Positions 27,465-37,401 of a stretch of DNA of 64,000 nucleotides are shown in pieces (position 1 is the stretch's first letter; the number at the start of each line of letters is the position of its first letter). The position numbers were made by a program, and so were the translations under genes. Origin of the DNA: an uncultured Acetobacterium sp. (GTDB taxonomy: Bacteria; Bacillota; Clostridia; Eubacteriales; Eubacteriaceae). The notes beneath the pieces are model-generated. The model was not told the DNA's origin. It saw only the letters and a list, made by a program, of their open reading frames with translations, and made no database searches. The stretch spans positions 310,001 to 374,000 of the forward strand of contig NZ_OY760905.1 in assembly GCF_963664135.1 (NCBI RefSeq), in the 5' to 3' direction.

Positions 27465-27767
27465 ATTTAATATTTCAATCAAACCGTTGACGTGGAGATA
27501 ACGGTGTATCGTGCAGTTACAGAGAGCGGGGAAGGCTGAGAGCCTCGCACAACGCAGAACATCAAATGGACCACTGAGGGCGCAGTCAAAGGAAATAACC
27601 ATTTCTGAGTATTCTGCGACGTGACGCATACGTCAGTTGCGAGGGATATGTTTGTATCCTGCAGAGTGTACAGGGGTTTTTCTCTGTAAATTAAGGTGGT
27701 ACCGCGGGCTTAAATTTTAGCGCTCGTCCTTGATTAATTTTTATTAATCAAGGACGGGCGTTTTTTT
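27465..27767 (+). promoter_or_regulatory. T-box riboswitch, tryptophan specific
   Basis: The leader shows the main T-box parts in order. The stem I region holds AGAGAGC and the G-rich internal loop around 27520. A specifier-loop candidate TGG (27567-27569, Trp codon followed by A) comes next. The T-box sequence AAGGTGGTACCGCGG lies at 27693-27707. A strong terminator stem (CGTCCTTGATTAA with its complement, 27725-27756) is followed by T7. Uncharged tRNA-Trp pairing with TGG and the T-box would favour the antiterminator and let trpEGDCF be read. Confidence 0.92.
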
Positions 27768-27826
27768 ATTACTTAAAAAGCGTATAAATTAATAACGACA
27801 AAACCAACCAACGAAAGGATACGATT

Positions 27827-29290
27827 ATGATTAAACCATCGATGGAAGAGGCCAGAGGGTATTGCGGGGATTATCAGAGCATCCCGATTAGTCTGGAGCT
27901 GTTTTCAGATATTAAGACACCGATTGAGGTGCTGAAATGTTTAAAAGCCACTGGCAAAAAGTGTTATTTGCTGGAAAGTGTAGAGGGCGGCGAAAAGTGG
28001 GGGCGGTATTCGTTTCTGGGCTTTGACCCGACTCTGGCGGTGACCTGTCTGGACGGCGAAGTGGTGGTTAAAAACGGCAAGACCAGGGATATTCTCACCG
28101 ATGATCCGCGGACGGTGCTGCGGGAAATTCTGGCCAAGTGGAAAAGTCCCAAGCTGGATTTCCTGCCGGTGTTTACCGGCGGGTTTGTCGGTTATATCTC
28201 CTACGATTTTGTTAAATATACCGAAACCAATCTGGTGCTTACAAATGACAATGCCGAAAACTTTGATGACATGAATCTGATGCTTTTTGACAAGGTCATC
28301 GCCTATGATCATCTGCGCCAGAAAATTGTCGTGATCGTCAATATTAAAACCGATAACTTTGAGGCAAACTATATCGACGGGGTCATCAAACTTAAGGAAA
28401 TTGAAGCGCTGATTAAAAACTGCAACAGCACCGTGGCTTTCCGGGGTCAGGTGACTTCAGAGTACCGCGCACTGTTTACCAAAGACTATTATTGCGAGAT
28501 GGTTGAAAAAACACGGGAGCATATTTATCAAGGTGATATTTTCCAGGCGGTGATTTCCAACCGCTTGGAAGCCGACTTTGAAGGCGATCTGCTGTCCGCC
28601 TATCGGGTATTGCGAACCATCAATCCTTCGCCCTACATGTTCTATATCGACTTTGACGAGATCCAGGTGGCCGGGGCATCCCCGGAAACGCTGGTGTCGC
28701 TGAAGAATTCCAAGCTGTCGACCTTCCCGATTGCTGGCACCTGTCCCCGGGGGGAAACGCCTGAGCAGGATGCTGCCTTTATTGCCGAACTGCTGAAGGA
28801 CGAAAAGGAACTCAGTGAACACAATATGCTGGTCGATCTGGGCCGGAATGATCTGGGTAAGGTCAGTGAATTTGGTTCGGTCAAGGTGGAAACCTATCAG
28901 GAGGTCGTTAAATATTCGCATGTCTCCCATATTTCCTCGACGGTGACCGGCACCCTCAAAGATGGACTGGATCAGCTGGATGCCCTCGGAGCAGTGTTGC
29001 CAGCCGGAACCCTGTCTGGAGCGCCGAAAAAGCGGGCGATCGAAATTATTAATGCCCTGGAAGGTCAGAAACGCGGCGTTTACGGCGGAGCGGTGGGATA
29101 CATCGACTTTTCCGGCAACATGGACATGTGCATTGCCATTCGCATGGCGGTAAAAAAGAATGATAAGGTCTATGTTTCCGCCGGCGCCGGGATCGTCGCT
29201 GACAGCATTCCGGAAAAAGAATTCAACGAATCACGAAATAAAGCCCGGGCGATGTTTGAAGCGCTGGAACGGGCTCAGGAGGTGGAATAA
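27827..29290 (+). CDS. trpE: Anthranilate synthase component I
   Basis: The 487-residue enzyme converts chorismate and ammonia to anthranilate. The feedback-site LLES motif is at about residue 46 (CYLLESVEGG). The C-terminal chorismate-binding part has IAGTCPRGETPEQD, DLGRNDLGKVS and LPAGTLSGAPKKRA. It is first in the operon, after the T-box leader, and its TAA overlaps the trpG ATG by one base. Codon use is clearly GC-richer than the surrounding hypothetical genes, as in the rest of this operon. Confidence 0.97.
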   Translation: MIKPSMEEARGYCGDYQSIPISLELFSDIKTPIEVLKCLKATGKKCYLLESVEGGEKWGRYSFLGFDPTLAVTCLDGEVVVKNGKTRDILTDDPRTVLREILAKWKSPKLDFLPVFTGGFVGYISYDFVKYTETNLVLTNDNAENFDDMNLMLFDKVIAYDHLRQKIVVIVNIKTDNFEANYIDGVIKLKEIEALIKNCNSTVAFRGQVTSEYRALFTKDYYCEMVEKTREHIYQGDIFQAVISNRLEADFEGDLLSAYRVLRTINPSPYMFYIDFDEIQVAGASPETLVSLKNSKLSTFPIAGTCPRGETPEQDAAFIAELLKDEKELSEHNMLVDLGRNDLGKVSEFGSVKVETYQEVVKYSHVSHISSTVTGTLKDGLDQLDALGAVLPAGTLSGAPKKRAIEIINALEGQKRGVYGGAVGYIDFSGNMDMCIAIRMAVKKNDKVYVSAGAGIVADSIPEKEFNESRNKARAMFEALERAQEVE

Positions 29291-29868
29291 TGATTTTACT
29301 GATTGACAATTACGACAGCTTTTCCTATAACCTGTACCAATATGTGGGGATCATCAATCCGGATATCCGGGTGATTAAAAATGATGAACTCAGTATGGCC
29401 GAAATTATTGCTTTAAAACCGGATCACATCATTGTTTCGCCGGGGCCGGGACGACCAGCCGATGCGGGGATCTGCGAAGAGGTCATCGACTATTTCAAAG
29501 ACAAAACCCCGATTCTAGGAGTCTGCCTCGGGCATCAAGCCATCTGTGAGGTCTTCGGCGGCACGGTCACCTATGCCAGTACCCTGATGCATGGCAAAAG
29601 CAGCAACGTTCATATCGCCAACGGCAGTCCAATCTTCCGGGGTTTGCCGCCGATTATCGCGGCCGGCCGGTATCACTCCCTCAGTGCCGAGCGCAGCACC
29701 TTGCCAGATGATCTTCTGATTATCGCCGAGGATGACGACGGCGAGGTGATGGCCGTGAAACATCGCAATTATGACGTTTACGGGGTGCAGTTTCATCCCG
29801 AATCGATCCTCACCGATGATGGGCACAAGATGATTGAGAACTTTTTAAAGATAGGAAATGAGAAATGA
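29290..29868 (+). CDS. trpG: Anthranilate synthase glutamine amidotransferase component
   Basis: A 192-residue class I glutamine amidotransferase with the nucleophile in GVCLGHQAI (Cys about 79) and the His-Glu pair in QFHPESI. It supplies ammonia from glutamine to TrpE. It begins IDNYDSFSYNL, the TrpG/PabA signature. It overlaps trpE by one base and trpD by four, so it is translationally coupled on both sides. In some bacteria one TrpG also serves folate synthesis, and that cannot be excluded here. Confidence 0.96.
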   Translation: MILLIDNYDSFSYNLYQYVGIINPDIRVIKNDELSMAEIIALKPDHIIVSPGPGRPADAGICEEVIDYFKDKTPILGVCLGHQAICEVFGGTVTYASTLMHGKSSNVHIANGSPIFRGLPPIIAAGRYHSLSAERSTLPDDLLIIAEDDDGEVMAVKHRNYDVYGVQFHPESILTDDGHKMIENFLKIGNEK

Positions 29869-30893
29869 TTAAATCAGCCATATATGATATTGTCAACGGC
29901 AAAGACCTGTCCCTGGAGCGGACTCGGTCGGTTATGGATCAGATTATGAACGGGCAGGCTACCAACGCCCAGATCGGTTCGTTTCTGACGGCGATGCGGA
30001 TGAAGGGCGAAACCATCGATGAGATCACCGCCTGCGCCATGGTCATGCGGGATAAATGCACCAAGATTTTCCCCAAAACCGATGTGCTCGATATTGTCGG
30101 TACCGGTGGCGACGAGGTGGCCACCTTTAATATTTCCACGGTGTCGTCACTGGTGATTGCCGCCGGTGGGGTGCCGGTGGCCAAACACGGTAACCGCAGC
30201 GTCTCCAGCAAATGCGGATCGGCGGATCTGCTGGAAGCCCTGGGCGTGAATATTGAATTGTCGGCGGAAAAAAGCGCCGTGATCTTGGACGAGCTGGGGA
30301 TCTGCTTTATGTTTGCCCCCACCTACCACGCTTCGATGAAATACGCCGGGCCGGTGCGAAAAGAACTGGGGATCCGGACGATCTTTAATATTCTCGGACC
30401 GCTGGCCAACCCGGCCGGCGCCAATATGCAGCTGCTGGGGGTCTACGATGAAAACCTGGTCGAACCGCTGGCCAATGTGCTGAACAAGCTCAATGTGAAG
30501 CGGGGAATGGTGGTGCACGGCCACGACGGCCTCGACGAGATCACCTTAACCGACACCACCACCATCTGTGAAATCGCTGATGGTAAGATCAACAGCTTTT
30601 TTATCACTCCGGAACAACTGGGACTAAAACGCTGTGAATTATCGGATCTGATCGGTGGCGAAAAGGAAGAAAATGCCGCTATTGCTCTGAATATCCTAAA
30701 CGGCGAAAAGGGCCCCAAGCGGGATGTGGTCGTACTAAACTCCGCTTTTTGCCTGTATATGTCCCACAACGATATCACCCTCCGGGATTGCGTCAGAATG
30801 GCCGAGGCGATTATCGATTCCGGGAAGGCTAAGGCCAAGCTGGATGCCTTTATTAAACGCACCAATGAAATTGCCATTGAGGTGCTGGCATGA
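29865..30893 (+). CDS. trpD: Anthranilate phosphoribosyltransferase
   Basis: The 342-residue enzyme transfers phosphoribose from PRPP to anthranilate. Marks are [20 protein letters not shown] (PRPP-binding glycine loop, about 80-99), [21 protein letters not shown], and the conserved [11 protein letters not shown]. It overlaps trpG and trpC by four bases each (ATGA junctions). Confidence 0.97.
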   Translation: MIKSAIYDIVNGKDLSLERTRSVMDQIMNGQATNAQIGSFLTAMRMKGETIDEITACAMVMRDKCTKIFPKTDVLDIVGTGGDEVATFNISTVSSLVIAAGGVPVAKHGNRSVSSKCGSADLLEALGVNIELSAEKSAVILDELGICFMFAPTYHASMKYAGPVRKELGIRTIFNILGPLANPAGANMQLLGVYDENLVEPLANVLNKLNVKRGMVVHGHDGLDEITLTDTTTICEIADGKINSFFITPEQLGLKRCELSDLIGGEKEENAAIALNILNGEKGPKRDVVVLNSAFCLYMSHNDITLRDCVRMAEAIIDSGKAKAKLDAFIKRTNEIAIEVLA

Positions 30894-31672
30894 TATTGGA
30901 TCAGATTGTGGCATCCACTGCCAAACGAGTGACGGCGCTTAAAGAAACGACCAGTCTGGAAGCACTGAAAAGTCAGGCGACACCTTCGGTTGCACCTTTT
31001 GCTTTTGAAAAGGCTTTGGCCAGGAAAAAGGCCGCCGGAGAAATTGCCTTTATCTGCGAAGTCAAAAAAGCCTCGCCCTCCAAAGGCGTGATTGCGGTAG
31101 ATTTCCCTTATGTGCAAATCGCCCGGGACTATCAGGCCGCCGGGGCGGATGCGATTTCGGTGCTCACCGAACCGGAATTTTTTCAGGGGTCTAATGATTA
31201 TTTGACGGAAATCAAGAAGCAGGTGACGATCCCGGTGCTGCGCAAAGATTTTATCATTGACCCGATTCAGATTTATGAAGCCAGTCTGATCGGTGCCGAT
31301 GCGATATTACTAATCTGCTCGATTTTAGATGTGGAACAGCTCCGGGAATATCTTAGGATTGCCGATTCACTGGGGCTATCGGCGCTGGTTGAAGCCCATG
31401 ACGAAGCGGAAGTACAGCAAGCGCTGACCGCCGGTGCCCGGGTGATTGGAGTCAACAACCGCAACCTCAAAACCTTTGAGGTGGATCTCGACAACAGCAT
31501 CCGGCTACGCCAGCTGGTGCCGCCGGAAATCGTCTTTGTTTCAGAGAGTGGGATACGAACCCCGGAAGATGTCGCTAAATTGCGGGAAAATGGGACGAAT
31601 GCCGTACTGATCGGCGAAACACTGATGCGCAGTGGGGACAAGAAGCAGGAATTGGATAAGCTGCGGGGGTAG
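30890..31672 (+). CDS. trpC: Indole-3-glycerol phosphate synthase
   Basis: A 260-residue TIM barrel with [14 protein letters not shown], the catalytic Lys strand [24 protein letters not shown], and [14 protein letters not shown]. It closes the ring of carboxyphenylamino-deoxyribulose phosphate to indole-3-glycerol phosphate. It is a separate protein rather than a TrpC-TrpF fusion as in E. coli. Confidence 0.97.
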   Translation: MILDQIVASTAKRVTALKETTSLEALKSQATPSVAPFAFEKALARKKAAGEIAFICEVKKASPSKGVIAVDFPYVQIARDYQAAGADAISVLTEPEFFQGSNDYLTEIKKQVTIPVLRKDFIIDPIQIYEASLIGADAILLICSILDVEQLREYLRIADSLGLSALVEAHDEAEVQQALTAGARVIGVNNRNLKTFEVDLDNSIRLRQLVPPEIVFVSESGIRTPEDVAKLRENGTNAVLIGETLMRSGDKKQELDKLRG

Positions 31673-31714
31673 TTGCTAACTGCGGTACCGACCCAATTAG
31701 ATATGGAGATTACC

Positions 31715-32338
31715 ATGACAAAAATAAAAATCTGCGGCTTAACCCGCTTAGCAGATATCGAGGCGGTGAACGCCGTCAAACCGGATTATATTGGCTTTGT
31801 TTTTGCCACCAGTAAGCGCCAGGTCGATATGGAAACAGCCCGAACCTTAAAACAGGCTCTTGTTCCCGGCATTGAAGCCGTGGGGGTTTTTGTCAACCAC
31901 CCGGTGACCGAGATCATCGCGCTGGCCGAGGCGGGCATTATCGATATCATCCAGCTGCATGGGGATGAGGACGAGGCCACGGTGCGGTTGCTGCAGGCGC
32001 AAACCGGCTTGCCGGTGATCCGGGCTTTCCGAATCAAGAGCCAGGCCGACATCAAGGAAACCACTGCCGATTACCGGCTCTTTGACACCTACGACCCGTC
32101 CCAATATGGTGGCTCCGGGGCAACCTTTAACTGGGAGCTGCTTGACGACGTTACCGGCGATTTTTTTCTGGCTGGTGGTCTGAACAGCGGCAACATTGAA
32201 GCCGCCATCAAGCAGGTCAAACCTTATTGCGTGGACATCAGCAGCGGGGTCGAAACCGATGGAGTGAAAGACCGGGACAAGATTATAAATATAGTAGATA
32301 TAGTAAGAAAAATAGCTGATTTAAGAAATATAAACTGA
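31715..32338 (+). CDS. trpF: Phosphoribosylanthranilate isomerase
   Basis: The start chosen is the ATG at 31715 (GGAG 7 bases upstream), giving MTKIKICGLTR, the family N-terminus, and 207 residues. A TTG start at 31673 would add 14 unlikely residues. The catalytic Cys is in KICGL and the Asp in VDISSGVETDGVKD. It is the last gene before the hairpin repeat that separates trpF from trpB. Confidence 0.95.
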   Translation: MTKIKICGLTRLADIEAVNAVKPDYIGFVFATSKRQVDMETARTLKQALVPGIEAVGVFVNHPVTEIIALAEAGIIDIIQLHGDEDEATVRLLQAQTGLPVIRAFRIKSQADIKETTADYRLFDTYDPSQYGGSGATFNWELLDDVTGDFFLAGGLNSGNIEAAIKQVKPYCVDISSGVETDGVKDRDKIINIVDIVRKIADLRNIN

Positions 32339-32418
32339 CAATCATTGCCTTGATGGCGGTTCAAAAAAACAATTTTGTAGAGTTAAGGAACGAACAGAGT
32401 AATTATACATAACCTAGC

Positions 32419-32622
32419 ACTGACAATTGTTGGCATGTTGTACCCAAAGGGCAGACCCTACGCATCGGGGCGAACACGGCGATAGCCTGCGGGAAGGCAA
32501 CGAGCCAATCACAAGCTTGCTTGTAGTTGGCGTCTGCCCGCGACTTATGAGAAAGGAGCATAGCGGATTTTTTATAAGTGTCCGATCCCGCAGCGAACAA
32601 CAGATTAACAATTGGTCGGTAC
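32419..32622. repeat. Dispersed long-hairpin repeat, copy C, between trpF and trpB
   Basis: Its ends form an imperfect inverted repeat (ACTGACAATTGTTGGCATGT against CAGATTAACAATTGGTCGGT). Inside, the words GAAGGCAACGAGCCAATCAC, AAGCTTGCTTGTAGTTGG and TCTGCCCGCGA match copy A. It lies in a 381-base gap inside the trp operon. No terminator T run was seen, so transcription may continue into trpBA. Confidence 0.7.
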
Positions 32623-32719
32623 GATAGCGAAGTGTGAATCCATAGTTCATTAAAAATTGTTCCACAAAACCGTCAGCAAGGCTAACGGTTTTGTGGAAAT
32701 AGAATAAGGAGAATTGAAA

Positions 32720-33904
32720 ATGAGTAAAGGAAAATACGGGATCCACGGCGGACAGTACACACCAGAAACGCTGATGAATGCCATTATTGAAGTGGAAAAA
32801 GCTTATGAACACTATAAAAACGATCCGGCCTTTCAGGCCGAGTTAACCGAATTATTAAATGAATACGCCGGCCGGCCTTCGCGGCTGTATTATGCCAGGA
32901 AAATGACCGCCGATCTGGGCGGTGCCAAGATCTATTTGAAGCGGGAGGATTTAAACCACACCGGCTCCCATAAGATCAACAACGTACTGGGTCAGGCATT
33001 GCTGGCCAAGAAAATGGGGAAAACCCGGCTGATTGCCGAAACTGGCGCTGGTCAGCATGGGGTGGCCACGGCTACGGCGGCGGCCCTGATGGGTTTTGAA
33101 TGCGAGATCTTTATGGGCAAAGAGGACACCGACCGCCAGGCGCTCAATGTCTTTCGGATGGAGTTGCTGGGCGCCAAGGTACATGTGGTCACCTCCGGAA
33201 CGATGACCTTAAAGGATGCCGTCAACGAAACCTTTAGAGAATGGACGACCCGGGTGGATGACACTCATTACGTTCTTGGTTCGGTGATGGGCCCGCATCC
33301 TTTCCCGGAAATGGTCCGGGATTTTCAGAGTGTCATCAGCAAAGAAGCCCGAGCGCAGATTCTCGAAAAAGAAGGCCGACTGCCCAGTGCGGTGATTGCT
33401 TGTGTCGGCGGCGGCAGCAATGCCATCGGCGCTTTCTATAACTTTATTCCTGATGAATCCGTCCGACTGATTGGCTGTGAAGCCGCTGGCAAAGGAGTGG
33501 ATACCGCTCTCCATGCAGCCACCATTGCCAATGGCAGTCTGGGGATCTTCCACGGCATGAAATCCTATTTCTGCCAGGACGAATACGGTCAGATCGCCCC
33601 GGTTTATTCGATTTCCGCCGGGCTGGACTATCCCGGTATCGGTCCGGAGCATGCCAATCTCCATGACACCAAACGCGCGGAATACGTGCCGATCACTGAT
33701 GACGAAGCGGTGGCGGCCTTTGAATACCTGTCCCGCACTGAGGGGATTATTCCGGCCATTGAATCAGCCCATGCGATAGCCTATGCAATGGTGCTGGCAC
33801 CAACCATGAAGAAAGATGAAATCATCATCGTCAATGTCTCCGGCCGAGGTGATAAGGATGTGGCCGCAATTGCACGATACAAGGGGGAAAATATCTATGA
33901 GTAA
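32720..33904 (+). CDS. trpB: Tryptophan synthase beta chain
   Basis: The ATG at 32720 is preferred over a TTG at 32714 because AAGGAG lies 8 bases upstream of it; the product is 394 residues. The PLP lysine is in HTGSHKINN (about residue 84), with the phosphate-binding GGGSNAIG and the [13 protein letters not shown] loop. It is the classical TrpB1 type and joins serine and indole. It overlaps trpA by eight bases. Confidence 0.97.
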   Translation: MSKGKYGIHGGQYTPETLMNAIIEVEKAYEHYKNDPAFQAELTELLNEYAGRPSRLYYARKMTADLGGAKIYLKREDLNHTGSHKINNVLGQALLAKKMGKTRLIAETGAGQHGVATATAAALMGFECEIFMGKEDTDRQALNVFRMELLGAKVHVVTSGTMTLKDAVNETFREWTTRVDDTHYVLGSVMGPHPFPEMVRDFQSVISKEARAQILEKEGRLPSAVIACVGGGSNAIGAFYNFIPDESVRLIGCEAAGKGVDTALHAATIANGSLGIFHGMKSYFCQDEYGQIAPVYSISAGLDYPGIGPEHANLHDTKRAEYVPITDDEAVAAFEYLSRTEGIIPAIESAHAIAYAMVLAPTMKKDEIIIVNVSGRGDKDVAAIARYKGENIYE

Positions 33905-34700
33905 TACTATTAATATAGAAGCTAATAAAACAAATAAAATTTCTCAGATCTTTGTGAATCAGAAAGCCTTTATCGCTTTTTTAACCGCCGGTGATCCATC
34001 GCTGGAAAAAACCGAGGAATTTATTCTGGCCATGGCAGATGCCGGAGCCGATCTGATTGAAATTGGCATTCCCTTTTCCGACCCTATCGCTGAAGGACCA
34101 GTGATTGAAGCGGCTAATGAACGGGCGTTAAGCGTCGGGACCACCACCGATAAGATCTTTGCGATGGTGGCTCGGGTTCGGCAAAAGACCGACATTCCGC
34201 TGGTCTTTTTAACCTACATGAATCCCATTTTTGTTTATGGAACGGAACGGTTTTTTACCGCCTGCGAAAAAGCTGGCATCAATGGCGTGATCATTCCCGA
34301 TCTGCCTTTTGAAGAAAAGGGTGAGGTGCTGGGTGCCGCCGGTAATCACGGCCTGGATGTAATCACCCTGATTGCCCCGACCTCCCAGGATCGCATTCAG
34401 ATGCTGGCCAAAGAAGCCACTGGTTTTATCTATCTGGTGTCATCCATGGGCGTCACCGGGGTGCGCAGCGAGATCAAAACTGATCTGGCCGCCATCATTG
34501 CCGATATCCGTCAGGTGACCCAGACTCCCGTTGCGGTGGGCTTTGGGATCGCTACCCCGGAACAGGCCACAACGATTTCCCAGATCGCGGATGGGGTCAT
34601 CGTCGGCAGTGCCATCGTCCGGATCATTGCCGAACATGGGGCAGCGTCCACCGAACCCTTAAGTGACTATGTCCGCAAAATGAAGGCGGCATTGGTTTAG
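33897..34700 (+). CDS. trpA: Tryptophan synthase alpha chain
   Basis: The start is the ATG at 33897, eight bases inside trpB, behind AAGGGGGAA. The 267-residue TIM barrel has the catalytic Glu in [11 protein letters not shown] and Asp in [10 protein letters not shown], plus SSMGVTGVR and [10 protein letters not shown]. It releases indole from indole-glycerol phosphate and channels it to TrpB. A longer frame from 33816 is just read-through inside trpB. Confidence 0.96.
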   Translation: MSNTINIEANKTNKISQIFVNQKAFIAFLTAGDPSLEKTEEFILAMADAGADLIEIGIPFSDPIAEGPVIEAANERALSVGTTTDKIFAMVARVRQKTDIPLVFLTYMNPIFVYGTERFFTACEKAGINGVIIPDLPFEEKGEVLGAAGNHGLDVITLIAPTSQDRIQMLAKEATGFIYLVSSMGVTGVRSEIKTDLAAIIADIRQVTQTPVAVGFGIATPEQATTISQIADGVIVGSAIVRIIAEHGAASTEPLSDYVRKMKAALV

Positions 34701-34971
34701 GGTTAATCTCAAAATCGTATTGGGTAATATTAACCATCATACAACTCGTTATTAAAGTATAGAATTTACATCGACTTAACACAAATTTTAAAAAGAAAAC
34801 CAAAACCGTATTGACGGATCGATTTTTTACAGTTTTGATTCATTATTTTTCTAGAATTGATCAAAATCGGTTAAAAAAAATCAATTGATATCGTTTTTTT
34901 ATCTTCAAAATGGGTAAAAACGTGTTATAGTTAGGTTTATAGTACTAATAATGTTTATAGGAGGAAGTCTT

Positions 34972-35967
34972 ATGAAAAAATTTATTAACGATGTAGAAAA
35001 TGTGGAAAATGAAATGCTGGAAGGTATCGTCCTTGCGCATCCTGAATACGTAACCCGTCTGGAAGGTTTTGATGTGCTGGTTCGCGCTGACAAAAAAGTT
35101 GGCAAGGTTGCTTTGGTCAGCGGTGGCGGCAGCGGACATGAGCCATCTCATGGCGGATTTGTCGGAAAAGGGATGCTTGATGGTGCGGTTGCTGGCTCGG
35201 TTTTCACTTCTCCCACACCAGACCAGGTATTCGAAGCGATCAAAGCAGTTGATGCTGGCGAAGGTGTATTATTAGTTATCAAGAATTACACCGGTGATAT
35301 CATGAACTTCGAAATGGCCGCTGAACTGGCCGAAGCTGAAGGCATTAAAGTAGCTAATGTGGTTACCAATGATGATGTTGCTGTTGAAGATAGTCTTTAT
35401 ACCACCGGACGCCGGGGCGTGGCCGGAACGGTTTTTGTTCATAAAATTGCCGGCGCCAAAGCCGAAACCGGTGCTAGCCTTGATGAAGTCAAAGCGACTG
35501 CTGAAAAGGTTATTGCTAACGTCCGTACCATGGGTGTGGCTTTAAAACCATGTACTGTTCCAGCGGCCGGAAAACCAGGCTTTGAATTATCTGAAGATGA
35601 AATGGAACTGGGTATCGGGATCCATGGCGAACCAGGAACCGAAAGAAAACCAATCCAGACGGCTGATGAAATCGTCGATTACCTGATGGAACGGATCTTA
35701 AAAGATATGGATCCTAAAGCTGGCGACGAAGTAGCTGTGATGATCAATGGTGCCGGCGCAACCCCACCAATGGAACTATATATCTTAAACCGTCGGGTTC
35801 AGCAAATTCTGGCCGACAAAGGCGTTAAAGTCTTTAAAACCTTCGTAGGCGATTACATGACCTCCATTGATATGGCAGGCGCATCGATCACGCTGTTAAA
35901 ACTGGACGCTGAACTGAAAGATTTATTACTGGCTCAAGCTGATACCATCGGCTTCAAAATGTACTAA
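34972..35967 (+). CDS. dhaK: PTS-dependent dihydroxyacetone kinase, substrate-binding subunit DhaK
   Basis: From the ATG at 34972 (AGGAGG, ideal spacing) the product is 331 residues. SGGGSGHEPSHGG (50-62) and His218 in GIGIHGEPGTERK are the dihydroxyacetone hemiaminal site, at the same residue number as E. coli DhaK. It works with DhaL and DhaM, taking phosphate from the PTS instead of ATP. A hairpin repeat splits it from dhaL. No DhaR/DhaS regulator or glycerol dehydrogenase gene is adjacent. Confidence 0.96.
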   Translation: MKKFINDVENVENEMLEGIVLAHPEYVTRLEGFDVLVRADKKVGKVALVSGGGSGHEPSHGGFVGKGMLDGAVAGSVFTSPTPDQVFEAIKAVDAGEGVLLVIKNYTGDIMNFEMAAELAEAEGIKVANVVTNDDVAVEDSLYTTGRRGVAGTVFVHKIAGAKAETGASLDEVKATAEKVIANVRTMGVALKPCTVPAAGKPGFELSEDEMELGIGIHGEPGTERKPIQTADEIVDYLMERILKDMDPKAGDEVAVMINGAGATPPMELYILNRRVQQILADKGVKVFKTFVGDYMTSIDMAGASITLLKLDAELKDLLLAQADTIGFKMY

Positions 35968-36004
35968 AATATCGCAGCCAATAGTAAGATGCAATTACTG
36001 AAGT

Positions 36005-36129
36005 ACCGTTAGCTTTGTTGGCAATTACACGAAACAATTCTTACACTGTACGACGTACAGGCTTAGGCCTGTTCGTCTACACGTTACAGAATTGTTTGTG
36101 AAACTACCACAAAGCATATTAAGTTTGGT
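36005..36129. repeat. Dispersed long-hairpin repeat, copy D, between dhaK and dhaL
   Basis: The arms GCTTTGTTGGCAATTACACG / AAACAATTCTTACACTGTAC and the complementary right side (CTACACGTTACAGAATTGTT, then TGTGAAACTACCACAAAGC) give about 48 mostly paired bases per arm. The tip is AGGC-TTAG-GCCT. The centre shares CACTGTACGACGTACAGGC with copy B apart from one base. It sits 45 bases before dhaL. Confidence 0.8.
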
Positions 36130-36173
36130 GCTTTTAACAATCCAATAAAAGAACATAGAAACGAGGAAAGTGA

Positions 36174-36812
36174 ATGGCAACAAAGGCAGAAGTGCTGGAT
36201 TTTATCCGGGTTTATGCGGATAAGATGGCAGAACATCGACAAGAACTGACCGATTTTGACCAAGCAATCGGTGACGGTGATCATGGTATTAATATGAGCC
36301 GGGGATTTAAAGCGGTGATGGAAAAATTGCCGACTGTTGAAGACAAGAATATTGATGATATCTTAAAATCGGTAGGGATGACCCTGGTTTCCACCGTTGG
36401 TGGAGCTTCCGGCCCACTTTACGGCACTGCTTTTATGAAAGCTGGGGCAGCCGTCAAAGGCAAAGAAGAATTATCCAATGAGGATGTTATTCTGGCTTTT
36501 GATGAAGCGGTTGGCGGGATCCAATTTCGGGGTAAGGCAGTTCAAGGTGAAAAAACTATTTTGGACAGCATGATTCCGGCAATCAACGCTATTAAAGCAA
36601 GCATTGCTGCTGGCAAATCGATGACTGACGCCTTGGTAGATGCTGAAAAAGCAGCCTGGGATGGCGTCGAATATACCAAAACGATTATTGCTACCAAAGG
36701 ACGAGCCAGTTATCTGGGTGAACGCAGCATCGGGCATCAGGATCCCGGCGCAACCTCCATGGCTTATGCTTTTCAGGCTGCCAAAGAAGTCGCTGAGAAG
36801 GCAGGTAAGTAA
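36174..36812 (+). CDS. dhaL: Dihydroxyacetone kinase, nucleotide-binding subunit DhaL
   Basis: A 212-residue protein with the magnesium-ADP site Asp29, Asp34 and Asp36 in FDQAIGDGDHGINM and the helix-barrel motif TVGGASGPLYGTAF. GERSIGHQDPGATS closes the site. DhaL holds ADP permanently and relays phosphate from DhaM to dihydroxyacetone on DhaK. The start follows GAGGAAAG. It is three bases from dhaM. Confidence 0.96.
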   Translation: MATKAEVLDFIRVYADKMAEHRQELTDFDQAIGDGDHGINMSRGFKAVMEKLPTVEDKNIDDILKSVGMTLVSTVGGASGPLYGTAFMKAGAAVKGKEELSNEDVILAFDEAVGGIQFRGKAVQGEKTILDSMIPAINAIKASIAAGKSMTDALVDAEKAAWDGVEYTKTIIATKGRASYLGERSIGHQDPGATSMAYAFQAAKEVAEKAGK

Positions 36813-36815
36813 GGG

Positions 36816-37199
36816 ATGGTAGGAATCGTAGTTGTTTCTCACAGTCAGAAAATTGCCGAAGGGGCAGTGGAACTGGCAAAACAAATGGCACCCGAGGCTA
36901 GAATTGCGGCAGCTGGTGGCATGGAAGATGGCGGCATCGGCACCGATGTTTCCAAGATATTTGCTGGTATCGAAGCTGTTCAAGAAGGTGATGGGGTGGT
37001 GATTCTGGTTGATCTCGGTAGTGCCGTGATGAGTTCGGAAATGGCCATCGAAATGCTGGAAGATGACAGTAATGTAAAAATCATTGATGCCCCCATTGTC
37101 GAAGGCACTATTTTCAGTTCGGTGGAAGCATCCATCGGATCATCCTTTGAGGAAGTTATCGAAGTGCTGGCAGGCTGTAAAACATATAAAAAATTCTAA
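36816..37199 (+). CDS. dhaM: Dihydroxyacetone kinase phosphotransfer subunit DhaM (EIIA-Man-like)
   Basis: A 127-residue single EIIA-type domain with the phospho-acceptor His9 in VVVSHSQKIAEG. It lacks the HPr and EI domains fused in E. coli DhaM, so it must be phosphorylated by the general HPr. GIGTDVSKI and VILVDLGSAVMSSEMA are family marks. It ends the operon and a strong terminator follows. Confidence 0.94.
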   Translation: MVGIVVVSHSQKIAEGAVELAKQMAPEARIAAAGGMEDGGIGTDVSKIFAGIEAVQEGDGVVILVDLGSAVMSSEMAIEMLEDDSNVKIIDAPIVEGTIFSSVEASIGSSFEEVIEVLAGCKTYKKF

Positions 37200-37215
37200 A
37201 TAACGTACCTGATTA

Positions 37216-37252
37216 CAGAAAAAACACCCCAGAAGATAGGGGTGTTTTTTTA
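37216..37252 (+). terminator. Intrinsic terminator of the dha operon
   Basis: AAAAAACACCCC and GGGGTGTTTTTTT form a 12-bp stem with a 9-base loop. Confidence 0.88.
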
Positions 37253-37401
37253 AAATACATTCACAAGCAATTTTACAAATTATAATGAATTTTCTAAGAA
37301 ATTATGATATAATTTAAATCAATAGTTAAGAACGGTTTTTATACTCAAGGTATTTTAGAAGTTGCCAGAGAAATTATATACTTAAAGAAAGGGGAATTAA
37401 G

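Noticed and set aside
29939-30524. Long minus-strand frames opposite trpD and other trp genes
   Set aside because: They are mirror frames of GC-rich, well-conserved coding sequence and have no ribosome sites or domains.
34700-34740. GGTTAAT/ATTAACC hairpin after trpA as a terminator
   Set aside because: No T run follows the stem, so it is not a convincing intrinsic terminator.
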